A stretch of DNA of 64,000 nt from Photorhabdus namnaonensis (GCF_001684335.1 NZ_LOIC01000018.1:332726-396725), one strand, 5' to 3'. Shown: positions 45,584-55,846, counted from the stretch's first letter. Notes: generated by a model from the sequence alone, not told the origin. Translations and numbers: made by a program.

Positions 45584-46807
45584 ATGACAATATCATTGGA
45601 AAATAATATAGATGTACAAGACAATAATATTAAATTACACCTTTTGACTTTAGAAGCGTTAGATATGATTAAAAAGAAAAGTTTTAATCAGTCAGACTCT
45701 GTGTCTCCACAAGGTGTTGTATCCAGTGTATTAAGTATTTTATTAAAACTGACGTACAAAAAACTGACAGAACCTAAAGAAGTCGATGTCATTGGGATTA
45801 TTCAAGATGCATTAATTAAATATACTAGTGAATGGTTAGAAGCAGAGTATCAAGCCGTAAGAAAAGATGCAGAAAGTTTACAAGATGCCATCGCATCTTA
45901 TCAAAAAAATCCCACAGATGAAGCAAGACAATTAATTGTAGTTCGTAATGAAATCGCGATAGCGGATATGCGTCGCTTGTGTATTCTCAGTATTAATACA
46001 GCGAAGAAAAACAGTATTCCTCTCTTATCCAGCATTTGTGCCCTTTCCTGTTTATTATACTTTTTTACATTAAGAGATACCTTGGTTAATGGATCAGAAT
46101 GGGGTTATTCACCTGATGATCTTCAAAAATACAGCAAAGCAATAGCCGAACAAGCAGATATTATGTTTAACGATATTCTAATTGCCGCTCTTAATAACTA
46201 TAACAGTGAAGATTTTTATGAGCCAGAGACACAGGCAAAGCGCTCAATGATATATTGGACAAGTGACTATACTAATATTCAATCCCATTTCACTTTTGGC
46301 GCACAACGAAAATCTTCGCGTGTCTGTTTAGATCCAAATGACACAGATAATTTATTTATCGACCATAACTACAATAATATTTTTCTCGGCGATGTATTTT
46401 TGAATGGTGGTAGGTCATCTAGAAAAGGTAGCTATAATTATCTTTCAGCAACAGAACCACAAACGTATGAGCGTGGCCCGACTCAAATTACCTTACAGGT
46501 TAAATCGGCAGGACGGTATCGTTTACGCATGTATTATGCCTATATGTCAGATTCATTCAATTTTGATTCGGCAATTCAAATGAAGCTAGAACAATCAAAC
46601 AGCACTATTTTCGATCAAAATATCAAATTCTTTACCGAAAAAGTTTTAACACCTTATAAATCAGGTTCAAACTACGGGCCGGTTGTATATCGGACAACTG
46701 AGGTTGATTTAAAGGCTGGGCCTCTAGTGTTAACATTACATGAAGAAGAAGGTAAACGTCTATCTGGTGAGGGATTAATTCAGCATATTGAATTTTTAGG
46801 ACTATAA
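45584..46807 (+). CDS. Two-domain Cry/PirB-like pore-forming toxin candidate
   Basis: About 407 residues, no signal peptide. Residues about 30-215 are alpha-helical and look like Cry delta-endotoxin domain I. The hydrophobic central helix PLLSSICALSCLLYFFTLRD (146-165) followed by NGSEWGYSPDDLQKYS mimics the Cry phrase in which LRD is followed by EWG. Residues about 250-407 form a jelly roll with VKSAGRYRLRMYYAY and the ending IQHIEFLGL, which resembles Cry domain III (YRVRIRYAS; IEF). Domain II is missing, as in the Photorhabdus toxin PirB. The ATG at 45584 has AAGG 7 bases upstream; one eleven codons earlier has none. No pirA-like partner is adjacent. Confidence 0.75.
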   Translation: MTISLENNIDVQDNNIKLHLLTLEALDMIKKKSFNQSDSVSPQGVVSSVLSILLKLTYKKLTEPKEVDVIGIIQDALIKYTSEWLEAEYQAVRKDAESLQDAIASYQKNPTDEARQLIVVRNEIAIADMRRLCILSINTAKKNSIPLLSSICALSCLLYFFTLRDTLVNGSEWGYSPDDLQKYSKAIAEQADIMFNDILIAALNNYNSEDFYEPETQAKRSMIYWTSDYTNIQSHFTFGAQRKSSRVCLDPNDTDNLFIDHNYNNIFLGDVFLNGGRSSRKGSYNYLSATEPQTYERGPTQITLQVKSAGRYRLRMYYAYMSDSFNFDSAIQMKLEQSNSTIFDQNIKFFTEKVLTPYKSGSNYGPVVYRTTEVDLKAGPLVLTLHEEEGKRLSGEGLIQHIEFLGL

Positions 46808-46815
46808 TATTGCAT

Positions 46816-46887
46816 GAGATTGTCACTGAGACCTTGGTGACAGTCTCAACTCAACAACCACCGATTTTAGTCGGTGGTTGTTGAGTT
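46816..46887. repeat. Two consecutive hairpins, one with a 17-bp perfect stem
   Basis: GAGATTGTCAC/GTGACAGTCTC (46816-46847) is followed at once by arms 46848-46864 and 46871-46887, 17 bp perfect with a 6-base loop. They lie directly after the toxin-like gene and before cysS, which converges. No T-run follows the long stem, so it may be a strong terminator or mRNA-end structure, or a small mobile repeat. Confidence 0.7.
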
Positions 46888-47064
46888 ATCCATTCAGACA
46901 TGACAAGCAATATACTTTTATAGATATTCAGCTTGTGGGAATTAAAAGATTGTGACTTGCCTTATTTCTTAATCAGGAGATTTTATAAAGCAACAAGTGG
47001 GACAATAGAGGACTCCCTCAGCAGGGAGCCTAAATGATAAATTAACACCAAAAATAGATCGAAC

Positions 47065-48450
47065 TTATTTACGACGCCAGCTTGTCCCCTGCGGACCATC
47101 TTCCAGCTCGATACCCATCTCATTTAACTGATTACGAGCAGAATCTGCCAGCGCCCAATCTTTATTTTTACGGGCATCATTACGCTGCTTAATCAGCGCT
47201 TCAATTTTAGCAATCTCTTCATCGTCAGCCTGAACACCACGGTGCAGGAATTGCTCCGGCTCTTGTTGCAATAAACCTAAAATACCAGCCAACTTGCGTA
47301 ATTCGGCCGCTAAACCATTCGCTGCGTCCATATCTTCTGATTTCAGGCGGTTAATTTCACGCGCCATATCAAACAGTACCGAATAAGCCTCTGGCGTATT
47401 GAAGTCATCATTCATCGCTTCAATGAAACGCTCCTCAAATACTTCACCACCGGCTGGCTGTACAGAAGCATCTGTACCTCGCAGAGCGGTATAAAACCGT
47501 TCAAGTGCGGTACGAGCCTGCTTTAGGTTATCTTCTGTATAGTTAAGTTGACTGCGATAATGACCTGACAACAAGAAATAACGCACTGTCTCTGCATCGT
47601 AATATTCCAATACGTCACGGATAGTAAAGAAGTTGTTCAGCGATTTGGACATCTTCTCTTTATCCACCATCACCATCCCTGAATGCATCCAGTAATTCAC
47701 ATACGGGCCATCATGGGCACAAGTAGATTGCGCAATTTCGTTTTCGTGATGGGGAAACATCAGATCAGCGCCACCACCATGAATATCAAAATGATTACCT
47801 AGCTGTTTGCTATTCATGGCAGAACATTCAATGTGCCAACCCGGACGGCCCGCCCCCCACGGCGATTCCCAGCTTGGTTCCCCAGGCTTGGACATTTTCC
47901 ACAATACGAAATCCATCGGGTTACGCTTAGCATCAGCCACTTCCACTCGCGCCCCGGCTTGTAACTGGCTGAGATCCTGACGGGAAAGTGATCCGTAATC
48001 CTGATCACTCTCGACGGAAAACATGACATCGCCATTATCTGCAACATAAGCATGACCACGTTTTATCAACGATTCAGTCAATGCAATAATCTCCGGGATA
48101 TGCCGGGTCGCACGAGGTTCCAGATCAGGGCGTAAGATATTCAGCGCGTCAAAATCTTTATACATTTCCGCCAACATACGGCCAGTCAGATCATCACAAC
48201 TTTCACGGTTTTCCGCCGCCCGCTTGATGATTTTGTCATCAACATCGGTCACATTACGTACATAGGTCAAATCGTATCCCAAATAACGCAGATAACGAGC
48301 AACCACATCAAAAGAAACAAAGGTTCTGCCGTGACCAATATGGCACAGGTCATAAATCGTGATACCACACACGTACATCCCTACTTTCCCCGGATGGATT
48401 GGCTTAAATTCTTCTTTCTGACGGCTGAGGGTATTGAAAATTTTTAGCAT
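47065..48450 (-). CDS. cysS: Cysteinyl-tRNA synthetase
   Basis: Charges tRNA-Cys. 461 residues, exactly the size expected. HIGH motif HIGHGRT, KMSKS motif EKMSKSLNN, zinc ligands in [17 protein letters not shown] and [12 protein letters not shown], and the C-terminal anticodon-binding extension are all present. The ATG at 48450 has GGAAAA about 8 bases upstream and matches E. coli MLKIFNTL; an upstream in-frame start at 48471 is rejected. It is divergent from ppiB, as in most Enterobacterales. Confidence 0.97.
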   Translation of the reverse strand: MLKIFNTLSRQKEEFKPIHPGKVGMYVCGITIYDLCHIGHGRTFVSFDVVARYLRYLGYDLTYVRNVTDVDDKIIKRAAENRESCDDLTGRMLAEMYKDFDALNILRPDLEPRATRHIPEIIALTESLIKRGHAYVADNGDVMFSVESDQDYGSLSRQDLSQLQAGARVEVADAKRNPMDFVLWKMSKPGEPSWESPWGAGRPGWHIECSAMNSKQLGNHFDIHGGGADLMFPHHENEIAQSTCAHDGPYVNYWMHSGMVMVDKEKMSKSLNNFFTIRDVLEYYDAETVRYFLLSGHYRSQLNYTEDNLKQARTALERFYTALRGTDASVQPAGGEVFEERFIEAMNDDFNTPEAYSVLFDMAREINRLKSEDMDAANGLAAELRKLAGILGLLQQEPEQFLHRGVQADDEEIAKIEALIKQRNDARKNKDWALADSARNQLNEMGIELEDGPQGTSWRRK

Positions 48451-48717
48451 CGAGATTTTCCGTAAATTCACTGTACGTGTGTTAAAAATAACGAATTGAT
48501 AATTCTGGATTTATGTCCTTATCTCATCAATAAATGCTCGATATGGCATAGTCCAATAGGATATTGAAACCTGATATTAAGCGCTTTGCAAGGCTAGCGA
48601 TCAATATAGTCTACTGAAACTAATAGGTACTGACTCATTATGGTATATGTGATATAAAAGCCGCCTGGTCCGAATGCCCTAACTGGGTTAGTCAAAACTA
48701 TTATTAGGATTTCAATT

Positions 48718-49212
48718 ATGGTGACTTTCCATACCAATTTTGGCGATATCGTAATTAATACTTTCGCCGACAAAGCTCCTGTAACTGTTGAGAATTTCTT
48801 GAACTACTGCCGCAATAGCTTCTACGATAATACTATTTTCCACCGTGTTATTAACGGTTTCATGATTCAGGGTGGCGGATTTGAACCTGGTATGAAACAA
48901 AAGCCGACTGATGCAACTATCAAAAACGAAGCCAATAACGGTCTGAAAAACAACCGTGGTACTTTGGCAATGGCCCGCACCAACGATCCACATTCAGCAA
49001 CTGCGCAGTTTTTCATTAACGTTGTTGATAATGATTTCCTGAACTTCCGCTCTGAGCGCCCTGATGGTTGGGGTTACTGCGTCTTTGCCGAAGTGATCGA
49101 AGGTATGGATGTTGTTGATAAAATCAAAGGCGTTTCTACCGGTCGCAGCGGTATGCACCAGGATGTACCACTCGAAGATGTTATCATCGAAAAAGTGACT
49201 GTCAGCGAATAA
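48718..49212 (+). CDS. ppiB: Peptidyl-prolyl cis-trans isomerase B (cytoplasmic cyclophilin)
   Basis: 164 residues with no signal peptide, so the cytoplasmic cyclophilin. The catalytic region is visible in [39 protein letters not shown] and the [17 protein letters not shown] end (in parts). It accelerates proline isomerisation in protein folding. Followed after 10 bases by lpxH, it forms the operon ppiB-lpxH known from E. coli. Confidence 0.97.
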   Translation: MVTFHTNFGDIVINTFADKAPVTVENFLNYCRNSFYDNTIFHRVINGFMIQGGGFEPGMKQKPTDATIKNEANNGLKNNRGTLAMARTNDPHSATAQFFINVVDNDFLNFRSERPDGWGYCVFAEVIEGMDVVDKIKGVSTGRSGMHQDVPLEDVIIEKVTVSE

Positions 49213-49222
49213 CTCACTGAAT

Positions 49223-49945
49223 ATGTGCACACTTTTTATCGCAGATTTACATCTCAGCGAACATGAACCGGCAATCACTGCCGGTTTTCTGCGTTTTTTG
49301 CATGAAGATGCCATTCAAGCCGATAGCCTCTATATTCTCGGTGATCTGTTCGATTACTGGATCGGCGATGATGATGACAATCCTCTCCACCGTGAAATCG
49401 CCAGCGCATTAAAAACGGTGCGACAACAAGGTGTTACCTGTTACTTTATTCATGGCAACCGTGACTTTCTGCTCGGTTCGCGCTTCGCTAAAGAGAGTGG
49501 CGTCATATTGCTCCCACAGGAAAAAGTACTGGAACTGTACGGTAAGCGAGTACTTATTCTGCACGGCGATACCTTGTGTACTGATGACGAAGGTTATCAA
49601 CGATATCGTAAGCGGGTTCATACCCCGTGGATTCAACGTCTGTTTCTACTGCTACCTCTGTCTATCCGCCAAAAAATTGCCGTAAAAATGCGAGCCAACA
49701 GCCAATCGGTCAACAGCAGAAAATCCGAAGCCATTATGGATGTAAACCAGCAAGCTGTTATTGATACTTTTGAGCGGTATCAAGCTGACTGGATGATTCA
49801 CGGACACACCCACCGCCCTTTTGTACATGAAGTTCCTCTGTATGATAAAACCGTTTACCGCGGTGTGCTTGGCGCATGGCATCATCAGGGATCGATGTTC
49901 AAAATAACAGATAAATCAATCGATCTTATCTCTTTCCCATTCTGA
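49223..49945 (+). CDS. lpxH: UDP-2,3-diacylglucosamine pyrophosphohydrolase
   Basis: Peripheral-membrane enzyme of lipid A synthesis that splits UDP-2,3-diacylglucosamine to lipid X and UMP. 240 residues. Calcineurin-type metal motifs are all present: [35 protein letters not shown] and IHGHTHRP. The ATG follows ppiB after ten bases without a clear ribosome site, so translation may be coupled. Confidence 0.96.
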   Translation: MCTLFIADLHLSEHEPAITAGFLRFLHEDAIQADSLYILGDLFDYWIGDDDDNPLHREIASALKTVRQQGVTCYFIHGNRDFLLGSRFAKESGVILLPQEKVLELYGKRVLILHGDTLCTDDEGYQRYRKRVHTPWIQRLFLLLPLSIRQKIAVKMRANSQSVNSRKSEAIMDVNQQAVIDTFERYQADWMIHGHTHRPFVHEVPLYDKTVYRGVLGAWHHQGSMFKITDKSIDLISFPF

Positions 49946-49993
49946 TTAACCAGAAGCCCCCATATCCAACATCACAATGAAAGTATAAAGTAA

Positions 49994-50009
49994 CGCAATC
50001 GTTTTCCTT
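49994..50009 (+). promoter_or_regulatory. PurR operator before purE-purK
   Basis: ACGCAATCGTTTTCCT matches the 16-base PurR palindrome ACGCAAACGTTTTCGT at 14 of 16 positions, 83 bases before the purE start codon. It predicts repression by PurR with hypoxanthine or guanine. Confidence 0.88.
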
Positions 50010-50091
50010 AGCTTGTGAGCATGATATGATCCGCGGCCTTAAAGCGTTATTTTCATTCTGGTGGACGTTAAAACACAGGAGCATTTGATTT

Positions 50092-50622
50092 ATGACTGCC
50101 CAACCTGATTTAGCAGGAACAACTCAACACAATGCCAAAATCGCCGTTGTCATGGGTTCTAAAAGCGATTGGACGACGATGCAGCATGCGGCTGATATTC
50201 TCACTTCTCTTAATGTACCTTTTCATGTTGAAATTGTTTCTGCTCACCGTACACCCGATAAACTATTCAGTTTTGCCGAGCAAGCTGAACAAAATGGTTT
50301 TGATGTCATTATCGCTGGCGCCGGCGGCGCTGCTCATCTACCCGGCATGTTGGCGGCTAAAACGCTGGTGCCGGTTCTCGGCGTACCCGTACAAAGCGCT
50401 ACACTGAATGGGGTAGACAGTCTTTACTCTATCGTACAGATGCCAAAAGGGATTCCTGTCGGCACACTTGCGATTGGGAAAGCCGGCGCGGCAAATGCAG
50501 CTCTACTGGCGGCACAGATTCTAGCTCGTCATGATAAAGATTTACTGCAACGCCTCAGTCATTGGCGTGAAACACAAACTCAGGATGTACTCAATAATCC
50601 CGATCCGCGGGAGGAAGCATGA
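50092..50622 (+). CDS. purE: N5-carboxyaminoimidazole ribonucleotide mutase
   Basis: Class I PurE of purine synthesis. It moves the carboxyl group from N5 to C4 of the imidazole, using the product of PurK. 176 residues with [22 protein letters not shown] and [13 protein letters not shown], all active-site loops intact. ACAGGAG lies about 10 bases before ATG. It overlaps purK by four bases and is preceded by a PurR operator. Confidence 0.97.
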   Translation: MTAQPDLAGTTQHNAKIAVVMGSKSDWTTMQHAADILTSLNVPFHVEIVSAHRTPDKLFSFAEQAEQNGFDVIIAGAGGAAHLPGMLAAKTLVPVLGVPVQSATLNGVDSLYSIVQMPKGIPVGTLAIGKAGAANAALLAAQILARHDKDLLQRLSHWRETQTQDVLNNPDPREEA

Positions 50623-51701
50623 AGCCAGTTTGTGTATTAGGCAATGGTCAGCTTGGTCGCATGTTACGTCAAGCTGGCGAGCCTTTAGGTATCACGGTTT
50701 ATCCTGTTGGCCTCGATGCAGAACCGGAAGCGGTTCCTTATCAGAATAGCGTTATTACCGCTGAAATTGAGCGCTGGCCGGAAACCGCCCTTACTCAGGA
50801 ACTTGCCCGCCATAAGGCTTTTGCTAATCGAGATATTTTTCCCCGTCTGGCTGATCGTCTGCCGCAAAAACAGTTAATAGATAGCCTTGGGCTGGCAACG
50901 GCTCCGTGGCAATTACTCTCTGATACCAACCAATGGCCGCAATTATTCTCTGAACTCGGTAGTTTCGTTATCGTTAAGCGCCGTACTGGCGGTTATGATG
51001 GCCGAGGGCAATGGCGTATTCGTCCCGGAGATGAAATAGCATTACCCGCTGATATTTATGGTGAATGTATTGCTGAACAAGCCATTCCTTTTTCGGGCGA
51101 AGTTTCACTGGTCGGCGCCCGCAATAAAAATGGCGATTGTGTGTTCTATCCCTTAGCCCACAATTTGCATCAAGATGGCATTCTCCGCGCCAGTATTGTC
51201 TCTCCTCAGGAAAATAACCATTTACAGCATTATCATCTACAACAGCAGGCTGAGAGTATGTTGTCAGCGATTATGCACGAGTTGAAATATATCGGCGTGA
51301 TGGCAATGGAATGTTTTATTGTCGGTGATAATTTATTAATTAACGAACTCGCGCCACGCGTGCACAACAGCGGTCATTGGACTCAGAACGGCGCATCTAT
51401 CAGCCAGTTTGAATTACATCTTCGCGCTATTCTGGATTTGCCCCTACCTCGGCCAGAAGTCACTGCACCGTCAGTTATGATCAATTTGATTGGTACAGAT
51501 ATCAATACACAATGGCTCAGTTTGCCCTTGGTACATTTACATTGGTATGAGAAAGAAGTCCGTCCTGCACGTAAAGTTGGTCATCTTAATCTTTCTCACT
51601 TTGATAAAAATGAATTAAAAGATACATTGCAGAAACTTGTTCCCATGCTGCCCCCTGAATATCAGAGTGGCCTTGAATGGGTACAGGAAAAACTAATTTA
51701 A
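50619..51701 (+). CDS. purK: N5-carboxyaminoimidazole ribonucleotide synthase
   Basis: ATP-grasp enzyme that carboxylates aminoimidazole ribonucleotide with bicarbonate. 360 residues. The N-terminal start [13 protein letters not shown], the ATP-grasp loop [14 protein letters not shown] and the metal-binding block [14 protein letters not shown] are present. It is coupled to purE by ATGA. Confidence 0.97.
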   Translation: MKPVCVLGNGQLGRMLRQAGEPLGITVYPVGLDAEPEAVPYQNSVITAEIERWPETALTQELARHKAFANRDIFPRLADRLPQKQLIDSLGLATAPWQLLSDTNQWPQLFSELGSFVIVKRRTGGYDGRGQWRIRPGDEIALPADIYGECIAEQAIPFSGEVSLVGARNKNGDCVFYPLAHNLHQDGILRASIVSPQENNHLQHYHLQQQAESMLSAIMHELKYIGVMAMECFIVGDNLLINELAPRVHNSGHWTQNGASISQFELHLRAILDLPLPRPEVTAPSVMINLIGTDINTQWLSLPLVHLHWYEKEVRPARKVGHLNLSHFDKNELKDTLQKLVPMLPPEYQSGLEWVQEKLI

Positions 51702-51748
51702 CTAACGCCTAACACTAACGTTGTTTATTTATCGATCTTGTTATCTTG

Positions 51749-51786
51749 ATTTGTATCCACAATAGTCCCACAGTAAGGATACAAAT
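51749..51786. promoter_or_regulatory. Inverted repeat before the antitoxin-like gene, possible operator
   Basis: ATTTGTATCC and GGATACAAAT, 10-base perfect arms 18 bases apart, 20 bases before the start codon. RHH-fold antitoxins usually bind such palindromes in their own promoters. Confidence 0.6.
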
Positions 51787-51806
51787 TAAGAGACAAAGAG
51801 GGACAT

Positions 51807-52061
51807 ATGAATACGGCTATATTAAAAGTTCGTGTTTCTGAAAAACTGAAAAATGCGATGGCACAAGCCGCCCGGAATAATAATTTGAATATGTCTAGCT
51901 TTGTCCGTCTGGTATTAACTAGAGCGACAAAAGAACACCATGTTCCTAATGCTACAACACAGGCAGCGATCCATGAGCTGGAAAGTGGTGGCGGTACAAG
52001 TGTAGGTACCATAGATGAATTTTGGGATAAAATAATAGATGACAAACGTCCATCAAAATAA
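51807..52061 (+). CDS. Orphan RelB/DinJ-type antitoxin
   Basis: 84 residues. A ribbon-helix-helix DNA-binding N-terminus (AILKVRVSEKLKNAMAQAARNNNLNMSSFVRLVLTRAT, in parts) is followed by a C-terminal tail (GTIDEFWDKIIDD) that would bind a toxin. GAGGGA lies just before the ATG. There is no toxin gene: the next 100 bases end at a convergent gene. It may be a solitary antitoxin controlling its own promoter, or protecting against toxins encoded elsewhere. A hairpin at 52039-52076 overlaps its stop codon. Confidence 0.85.
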   Translation: MNTAILKVRVSEKLKNAMAQAARNNNLNMSSFVRLVLTRATKEHHVPNATTQAAIHELESGGGTSVGTIDEFWDKIIDDKRPSK

Positions 52062-52076
52062 TCAAACGTTTGTCAT
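52039..52076. terminator. Hairpin overlapping the antitoxin stop codon
   Basis: ATGACAAACGT / ACGTTTGTCAT, 11-bp perfect arms with a 16-base loop. It may terminate the gene, although no T-run follows. Confidence 0.5.
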
Positions 52077-52165
52077 TTAATGGCTTGGGATTAACTGTGG
52101 AAGCGGAAGTAAATAACTTACCGCCCCACATTCCAGCTTATTTATATTACTTCAAACTTCAATTA

Positions 52166-52786
52166 TCATATTGATCTATTAGCATTCATCGATCTGGATA
52201 TTGTGTCTACAATCGTTCTGGTTGTTTGATCTATTTCGTAATTAAGTAAGTCACCAACTTTGATATTACTAAGATTGGTAGTCCTTAACGTTTCTGGAAT
52301 TAAATTCAATTCTATAGTTTTATCTTCTTCATTTATACCATTTATTGTCAAGCTACAACCATGTAACCCAATAAAACCTTTATGGAAAAAATATCTGATA
52401 TTATCTCCAGGAATATTAATCACTAATCGATAAGTTTCGCCAGTTTTGATAAATTCAACGACTTCTGCCACACCTTCAATATGCCCATATAGACTATGAC
52501 CGCCATTTTCTTTATTCATTTGATGTGATCTTTCAATATTAACTTCATCCCCCACATTTAAAAACTTTAATGTGGTCACATCAGCCGTAAAATCTGATAT
52601 ATCAAACCAGACGACATCGTTCTTAAATTGGGTGACAGTCAGGCATGTACCATTAATCGCCACACTGGCCCCCACAGAGACATCATCAAAGAAATGGTTA
52701 TTATTACTGACGGTTAATGTACTAAACCCGTCTTTTTTATCAAGAGATAATACGCTTTCTTTTCCTTGTACAATTCCAGTATACAT
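52166..52786 (-). CDS. Riboflavin synthase-like protein, divergent (two lumazine-binding domains)
   Basis: 206 residues with two lumazine-binding barrels. Key residues of riboflavin synthase are kept in the first (GASVAINGTCLTV, with the Ser, Cys and Thr; a Thr in the next loop; GGHSLYGH with both His) and in the second (HKGFIGLHGCSLTI; LIPETLR). The loop normally reading KETLR in barrel 1 is DFTADV, and the usual IDG in barrel 2 is LHG, changes that recall lumazine proteins of luminous bacteria. The ATG at 52786 has GAGGGTG upstream. It stands alone, not in a rib operon. It may be an active second synthase or a flavin/lumazine-binding protein. Confidence 0.85.
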   Translation of the reverse strand: MYTGIVQGKESVLSLDKKDGFSTLTVSNNNHFFDDVSVGASVAINGTCLTVTQFKNDVVWFDISDFTADVTTLKFLNVGDEVNIERSHQMNKENGGHSLYGHIEGVAEVVEFIKTGETYRLVINIPGDNIRYFFHKGFIGLHGCSLTINGINEEDKTIELNLIPETLRTTNLSNIKVGDLLNYEIDQTTRTIVDTISRSMNANRSI

Positions 52787-53727
52787 AATCACCCTCTTTC
52801 TATTTATATTTAAGTAGAAATGCCCTTGTTACATTAAGAGAATTTATGGTTTTCATGAATATATCTAATAAAATTTTATTAGCTCCATTAACCACATTTT
52901 CCTACCCATATTCAAAAAATATCTGTTATATACTTGATTTAAATCAAAATTTTAATAAAACATTTAAAAGCCAATAAACTACTTTACCCTATAGTTTTTA
53001 ACTATATCAAGCTTTTTGTAGAATGGATTATTTCTTACTATTAAATTGACAATTATCAAATATAAACAGAGATAGAGTCGAAGATTATTTTTATAACTTA
53101 TGGAAACACTTTAATTTGAATACTTATTATTTAATTAAAAGCATATAATAATAAAATTACCAGGCAAATAATTACAATTTTCAATACTTCATTTACAACT
53201 TAATTTTTATTCCTTGAAAAACACTTTACTATATATTTTAAAACCAAAGCAATAATTATTTAAATTCGAAAATGATTTTGATTATACAAAAACAGGCGTC
53301 CATTTATTATTATTTTTCATTACTATTTTCCATTTGAAATTAATTATATATTTAAGTTAACTAAAATATAATTACCACAAATATTTTCACAAAACCATTA
53401 ATCAACAATATTTCCCCAACTCTCAACACAAAGTTAAATAAAAAACCTATTGCTAATTCAATAATCAATGTATTAGTAACACTGAAAAATCACTAAGGTT
53501 AAAATAATCTTATCTTTCTACTCCCTCCTCCTTTCATCAATAAAATCAAATATCCCTTTGACAAAACTGTCTCATTAGATCAATGCTAGCAATCACCAGC
53601 CCGATACCGCATGAGAAAGGGAATCTTCGTGTTACTTGCCACAAAAATCCATAATACGAAAAACTATCCCCCGCTTTTTTTCACCTCAAGGCTCTCTTCT
53701 CCATTTTGCGGCGCCGCTTATCTGGCA
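52787..53727. other. AT-rich divergent region
   Basis: About 820 bases up to the possible upstream start of the channel gene at 53611, with no gene visible. It must hold promoters of the riboflavin-synthase-like gene and of the rightward operon. Confidence 0.5.
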
Positions 53728-54516
53728 ATGACTTGGCGCTGGATAGGCACTCGATTAAAGAGGAGTGGATTACCTGCAACGCTATTACTGCTACCAACAA
53801 TCAATCAAGCTCAAGCCGGTCATTTTGTCAATTTTCAATCGATTGATACCAGCCTTTATATGCAATTTGAAAATCGGGTCGATCCCCAAAAAACCATTTC
53901 GCCGATTTTAGAGGCTTTTGGCGACTATAGTGTCGGCGATATGTACGTCTATAGTATTTGGCAAAACTCGCTGCAAAGTGATTACCAAGGTGATAAGAGC
54001 ACCTACTATTATAAATTTGTCCCCAGAGTGAGCTTGAGTAAAGTCACTGGTAATGACGTCTCTTTTGGGCCGGTAAAAGATATTTTGTTCGCTCAATGGA
54101 TCGCCAAAACGAAAGGGGTAGATTACGACTATTTCCCCGGTGTCAGTATTGACTGGCAAGCTAGCTGGATTAGCTGGCTACGTACAATTTTCTATTTTGA
54201 GAATAACGCCAAAGGAAGCTGGAATGACCAACGAATTCATATCGATTACGGCATTCCCTTCAATAATAGCTTAGGGGATTTTCGGGTTGTCGGGACTTTT
54301 GACTATACCTTAGGTTTGCATGGACAACCTGAAACTATCGATTTCAAACCAGAGTTGCATTACGATTTGGGGAAACTCCTTGGCAATCAACCCGGTCATT
54401 TATGGACAGGCATTGTTTTGAACCCCATAAAAAATAAATACAAAATAAGAGATACCCCTTATTATCGAACGGATCAATTTAGCTATGGGGTCTTTATTCG
54501 ATATAGTTTTTTCTGA
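53728..54516 (+). CDS. Tsx-like outer-membrane channel protein
   Basis: About 262 residues from the ATG at 53728. A basic start and hydrophobic stretch ending TINQAQA form a signal peptide, followed by alternating amphipathic strands rich in Tyr, Trp and Phe and ending in YSFF, the terminal aromatic signature of outer-membrane barrels. The layout resembles the nucleoside channel Tsx/OmpK family. The frame is open upstream to an ATG at 53611, but that would place 39 extra residues before the signal; neither start has a good ribosome site. It is the first gene of an apparent operon with an MFS carrier and a flavin monooxygenase, so it probably admits their substrate. Confidence 0.75.
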   Translation: MTWRWIGTRLKRSGLPATLLLLPTINQAQAGHFVNFQSIDTSLYMQFENRVDPQKTISPILEAFGDYSVGDMYVYSIWQNSLQSDYQGDKSTYYYKFVPRVSLSKVTGNDVSFGPVKDILFAQWIAKTKGVDYDYFPGVSIDWQASWISWLRTIFYFENNAKGSWNDQRIHIDYGIPFNNSLGDFRVVGTFDYTLGLHGQPETIDFKPELHYDLGKLLGNQPGHLWTGIVLNPIKNKYKIRDTPYYRTDQFSYGVFIRYSFF

Positions 54517-54571
54517 TATCGGAATAAAATATCAGAAATTTTCTGATGGCCTTTATCCTGATGGAGTCAAA

Positions 54572-55846
54572 ATGCCCATTCAACATGACCAGTTCGGACG
54601 TACTTATCAGTGGCTCCTACTGATACTTTTGGGTTTGATTTACTTTCTGGTCACCGCAACCACATTTACTTCGCTGGGCGTTGTATTACCTAGCATGATT
54701 AAGGAATTACACTGGAGTTGGACCGATGCCGGTTTGGGGTTCACGTTACTGGGCCTGTCATGTGGGCTGTCCAGTTACCTTCCAGCGATGTTTATTCGTC
54801 GTACAGGCGTTCGCACTACTTTGATGATCGGTACGCTCACCTTTATCACCAGTTTTTATATCCTCTATAACACCTACAGTATCGCAGCCTATTTTACCGG
54901 TACCACATTATTAGGGATCGGTTTTAGTCTTATGGCGACGGTTCCCGGTACTTATGTCATTAGCCGGCTTTTTAAAAAACAGTCATTGGCTTTTGGTATC
55001 TATTTTACCATCGGGGGATTAGGAGGCGTGGTCGGTCCGTGGATCTATTTCCTGGCAACAGTATTTTGGGAAAACTGGCGTATGCACTGGGCAATTTCAG
55101 GGATATCACTCACCCTGATTAGTTTATTAACCATTTTATTTATGCGCGAAGGTAAAAAGGAAAACGCCCACGCTGAAAAGGTTAGTAAAAATCAACAAGA
55201 CCAGCTCCCCACCAGTATCTATCGCACCAAGGAAATATGGAATGTCCGGCAAGCGCTGCACACCTGGCAATTTTATGCCATTGCCGCCGCTTATACCTCT
55301 TTTTTACTGTGTGGGATAACCGTTAATAGTTTTGCAGTCGCCCATATTACTGAAAATGGATTCAGTGAATCTGTTGCCGCCTCCTCCCTCAGTATTTTGG
55401 CTTTTATCAATGCGTTCTCACGATTTGCAGGAGGCGCGGTTGGTGAATGGATCGATCCCAAAAAATTGCTTATCGGTAGTCTATCGATAATTATCTGCGG
55501 CCTTATCGCACTCAGTGCCGCCACTTCATGGACATTTTTAATCCTGTTCACATTGTGCATCGGTATCGGCTATGGCATGACTTTTCTGGCATCCAGTATA
55601 TTGCTGTTCAATTATTTTGGGCGCACGCCTTACTTGGAACTGTTTTCGGTGATGAATCTAATCTCTACTACCGCCTGTATCGCCCCTTTCCTGGTGGGCG
55701 CAATTAAGGATTACTCAGGTAGTTTTACACCGGCATTTCTCATTATCGCCATACCAGTGCTAGCTATTCTGATCATCACATTCATGATGCAACCACCTTC
55801 ACAAATCGTGAAGAAATGTCCTGATGACAACACACTACTTAACTGA
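54572..55846 (+). CDS. MFS transporter
   Basis: 424 residues with twelve hydrophobic segments, and the family loop GLGFTLLGLSCGLSSYLPAMFIRRTGVR (in parts) between helices 2 and 3. It probably takes up a small organic anion or nucleobase-like compound with protons. The ATG at 54572 has GGAG 6 bases upstream and overlaps no other gene; earlier in-frame starts run into the channel gene. It lies between the Tsx-like channel and the RutA-like enzyme, so it is likely the inner-membrane step of the same uptake path. The subfamily was not identified. Confidence 0.85.
   Translation: MPIQHDQFGRTYQWLLLILLGLIYFLVTATTFTSLGVVLPSMIKELHWSWTDAGLGFTLLGLSCGLSSYLPAMFIRRTGVRTTLMIGTLTFITSFYILYNTYSIAAYFTGTTLLGIGFSLMATVPGTYVISRLFKKQSLAFGIYFTIGGLGGVVGPWIYFLATVFWENWRMHWAISGISLTLISLLTILFMREGKKENAHAEKVSKNQQDQLPTSIYRTKEIWNVRQALHTWQFYAIAAAYTSFLLCGITVNSFAVAHITENGFSESVAASSLSILAFINAFSRFAGGAVGEWIDPKKLLIGSLSIIICGLIALSAATSWTFLILFTLCIGIGYGMTFLASSILLFNYFGRTPYLELFSVMNLISTTACIAPFLVGAIKDYSGSFTPAFLIIAIPVLAILIITFMMQPPSQIVKKCPDDNTLLN

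Noticed and set aside
42451..46815. A prophage containing the tail fibre
   Set aside because: No integrase, capsid, tail, terminase or attachment repeats were found around it; only the fibre is phage-like.
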